Shown here piece by piece: positions 62,985 through 64,000 of a stretch of 64,000 bases of DNA. Position 1 is the first letter of the stretch. Each line of letters opens with the position of its first letter. The stretch is from Sphingobacteriales bacterium (GTDB taxonomy: Bacteria; Bacteroidota; Bacteroidia; Chitinophagales; JADIYW01): contig JADJYT010000001.1 of the NCBI GenBank assembly GCA_016719635.1, positions 434,001 to 498,000 on the forward strand, written 5' to 3'. The notes under the pieces were generated by a model that worked only from the letters and a program-made list of their open reading frames with translations, searched no databases and was not told the DNA's origin. The translations under genes and the position numbers were made by a program.

Positions 62985-63716
62985 ATGGAATACATTAGTA
63001 GTGACAAACAATTTATGGATTCAAAGAACACGGAAACCAGAAAATACCATATCCTTATTGTCGATAAGGATAAAGCCAGTATAGAGCAGACGATTAAATC
63101 TTTCAAGACAGACAATTATAAATTCACGGAGGTAACCAAAACCAAGGATTTGGTGAGTGTCATCAAGAAAGAAAAGCCTGACCTGGTTATTCTGGAAGTT
63201 GACCTGAATGAAGCGGACGGCATAGAAATCTGCTGGGATATCCGTGCAGATGCCAATTTGGCCAAACTGCCTATTGTATTCTTTTCCAACCGTTCGGATG
63301 ACTTTACTCAAATCACCGCTTTTGAATCCGGTTCGGATGAGTTTATTTCCAAAACTTCCCGCTCCAGGCTGTTTTCACACCGAATCAAAGCATTGCTGCG
63401 ACGCAGCTATGACAAGGAAGAAACCCCGAAAGAAATCAAAAAATACGGTAACCTGGAGATTGATGAAGAACAAGTGATGATTTACAAAAAAGGAGAACCG
63501 CTGAAACTATCCAAAAAAGAGTTTCAGCTGGTGGTACTCCTCACCTCCCGCCCGGGAAAAGTGTTCAAACGCAACTACATCCTGCTAAAAGTATGGGGGG
63601 ATGATATCATCGTCGGTGACCGGAACATTGACACACATATAAAAAAAATTCGGAAAAAAGTTGGTAAACAACACATTGAAACCGTGCGTGGTGTCGGCTA
63701 TAAGTTCATTCCTTAA
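62985..63716 (+). CDS. OmpR-family response regulator with atypical receiver
   Basis: The 243-residue protein has an N-terminal receiver domain and a C-terminal winged helix (about 150-243; LSKKEFQLVVLLTSRPGKVF and HIKKIRKKVGKQHIETVRG, ending VGYKFIP). The receiver lacks the phosphate-accepting Asp: where LLDxxLPGMDG is usual, this has ILEVDLNEADG with Glu71 in its place, and Lys28 replaces the second acidic residue. The DNA-binding half is well kept. No kinase gene is beside it. The Met at residue 11 is an alternative start. Confidence 0.85.
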   Translation: MEYISSDKQFMDSKNTETRKYHILIVDKDKASIEQTIKSFKTDNYKFTEVTKTKDLVSVIKKEKPDLVILEVDLNEADGIEICWDIRADANLAKLPIVFFSNRSDDFTQITAFESGSDEFISKTSRSRLFSHRIKALLRRSYDKEETPKEIKKYGNLEIDEEQVMIYKKGEPLKLSKKEFQLVVLLTSRPGKVFKRNYILLKVWGDDIIVGDRNIDTHIKKIRKKVGKQHIETVRGVGYKFIP

Positions 63717-63783
63717 CTAAGTTTTCCACTTAATCATCAATTACCGGCTATAAGCCAAATTTTAAATTATTAGTTTTAAATTA

Positions 63784-63818
63784 TTTAATAAGTATATGAA
63801 ATTCAAATACTTATTAAA
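63784..63818. repeat. 35-bp near-perfect AT-rich palindrome
   Basis: TTTAATAAGTAT (63784-63795) and ATACTTATTAAA (63807-63818) are exact 12-bp complements. The 11-base centre is itself nearly symmetric. It lies between the response regulator and the next gene; it could be a bidirectional terminator or an operator. Confidence 0.5.
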
Positions 63819-63924
63819 CTAAATGTTATCAGATACGCAACGGCGGAAAATAGTGTTGTTAATAAAAACAAATTGATAATCCTGTTCAAATAGACTAATT
63901 TGAATGAACTAAAATCAAACAATT

Positions 63925-64000
63925 ATGAATGCAAGAGTTTTAATTGCAGCCCTGGCGGGCGCAGTAGCTTCCTTTCTGTTAGGATGGCTCTTTTACGGCT
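63925..64000 (+). CDS. Small membrane protein (partial at window edge)
   Basis: The frame starts at ATG 63925 and continues beyond the window. The first 25 residues read MNARVLIAALAGAVASFLLG then WLFYG, a hydrophobic segment with GxxxG-like spacing. I do not recognise the family; many Bacteroidota encode small membrane proteins with this start. Confidence 0.55.
   Translation, partial: MNARVLIAALAGAVASFLLGWLFYG

Overview
The window looks like a chromosomal segment of a Bacteroidota bacterium, probably of the Chitinophagales/Saprospirales/Cytophagales kind; the rank below phylum is a guess. The evidence is a giant repeat protein ending in a gliding-motility/type IX secretion (T9SS) type B sorting domain, an S8 peptidase with a T9SS type A-like tail, promoters that fit the Bacteroidota consensus TTTG-N19-21-TAnnTTTG, few Shine-Dalgarno sites, tRNA genes without an encoded CCA, a three-subunit PntAA/PntAB/PntB transhydrogenase and a Cys-type CcmE. 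I see no phage, insertion sequence, CRISPR array or replication origin. Gene content is mostly housekeeping.  Layout. 1-9.6 kb: start of a PolB-like exonuclease (minus strand), then plus-strand genes for a coiled-coil membrane protein, an EamA transporter, a PECR-like SDR, a MATE pump, a methyltransferase, an atypical SDR, a lipoprotein, a DUF3089 hydrolase, a BON lipoprotein and an SH3b protein. 9.7-15.4 kb: a tight operon of acetyl-CoA synthetase, pyruvate (2-oxo acid) dehydrogenase E1 alpha, E1 beta and E2 (frameshifted), acyl carrier protein and a PAP2 phosphatase. 15.4-17 kb: tRNA-His and ahcY. 17.3-25.4 kb: a polysaccharide deacetylase/formyltransferase pair, a methyltransferase, a Crp/Fnr regulator with a decayed copy of its own C-terminal end beside it, hydrolase plus ftcD, a fatty acid hydroxylase, an AEC carrier, a Nudix protein and pyrE. 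25.4-32 kb: DUF445 protein (frameshifted) and the giant Ig-like repeat T9SS protein, which carries 14 repeats of about 210 bp with a 630-bp higher-order period. 32-38.4 kb: a hemCD fusion and hemA, a LysM protein, kdsB, an FAD oxidase and tRNA-Ala. 38.4-48.4 kb: pntAA-pntAB-pntB, rhomboid protease, GNAT-like protein, second fatty acid hydroxylase, MsbA-type ABC exporter and an mnmD/FAD-oxidase pair resembling a split MnmC. 48.4-56 kb: a heavily frame-broken S8 peptidase gene and mutS2. 56-64 kb: DUF2520 protein, ccmF, ccmE, folE, a short ssb, a frameshifted alpha/beta hydrolase, a lipoprotein glutathione peroxidase, a response regulator with a degenerate phosphorylation site and the start of a small membrane protein.  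How the genes work together: acs-PDH feeds acetyl-CoA; hemA-hemCD supplies tetrapyrrole and ccmEF delivers heme to c-type cytochromes; ahcY recycles the S-adenosylhomocysteine made by the several methyltransferases; kdsB and MsbA-like ABC exporter serve the outer membrane.  Quality warning: at least five genes are broken by 1-2 base indels, clustered at 29.28-29.70 kb and 50.6-52.9 kb. In each case the protein reads on sensibly in another frame, so uncorrected sequencing or assembly errors are more likely than gene decay. The clearest true decay is the Crp/Fnr tail remnant at 19.8 kb.
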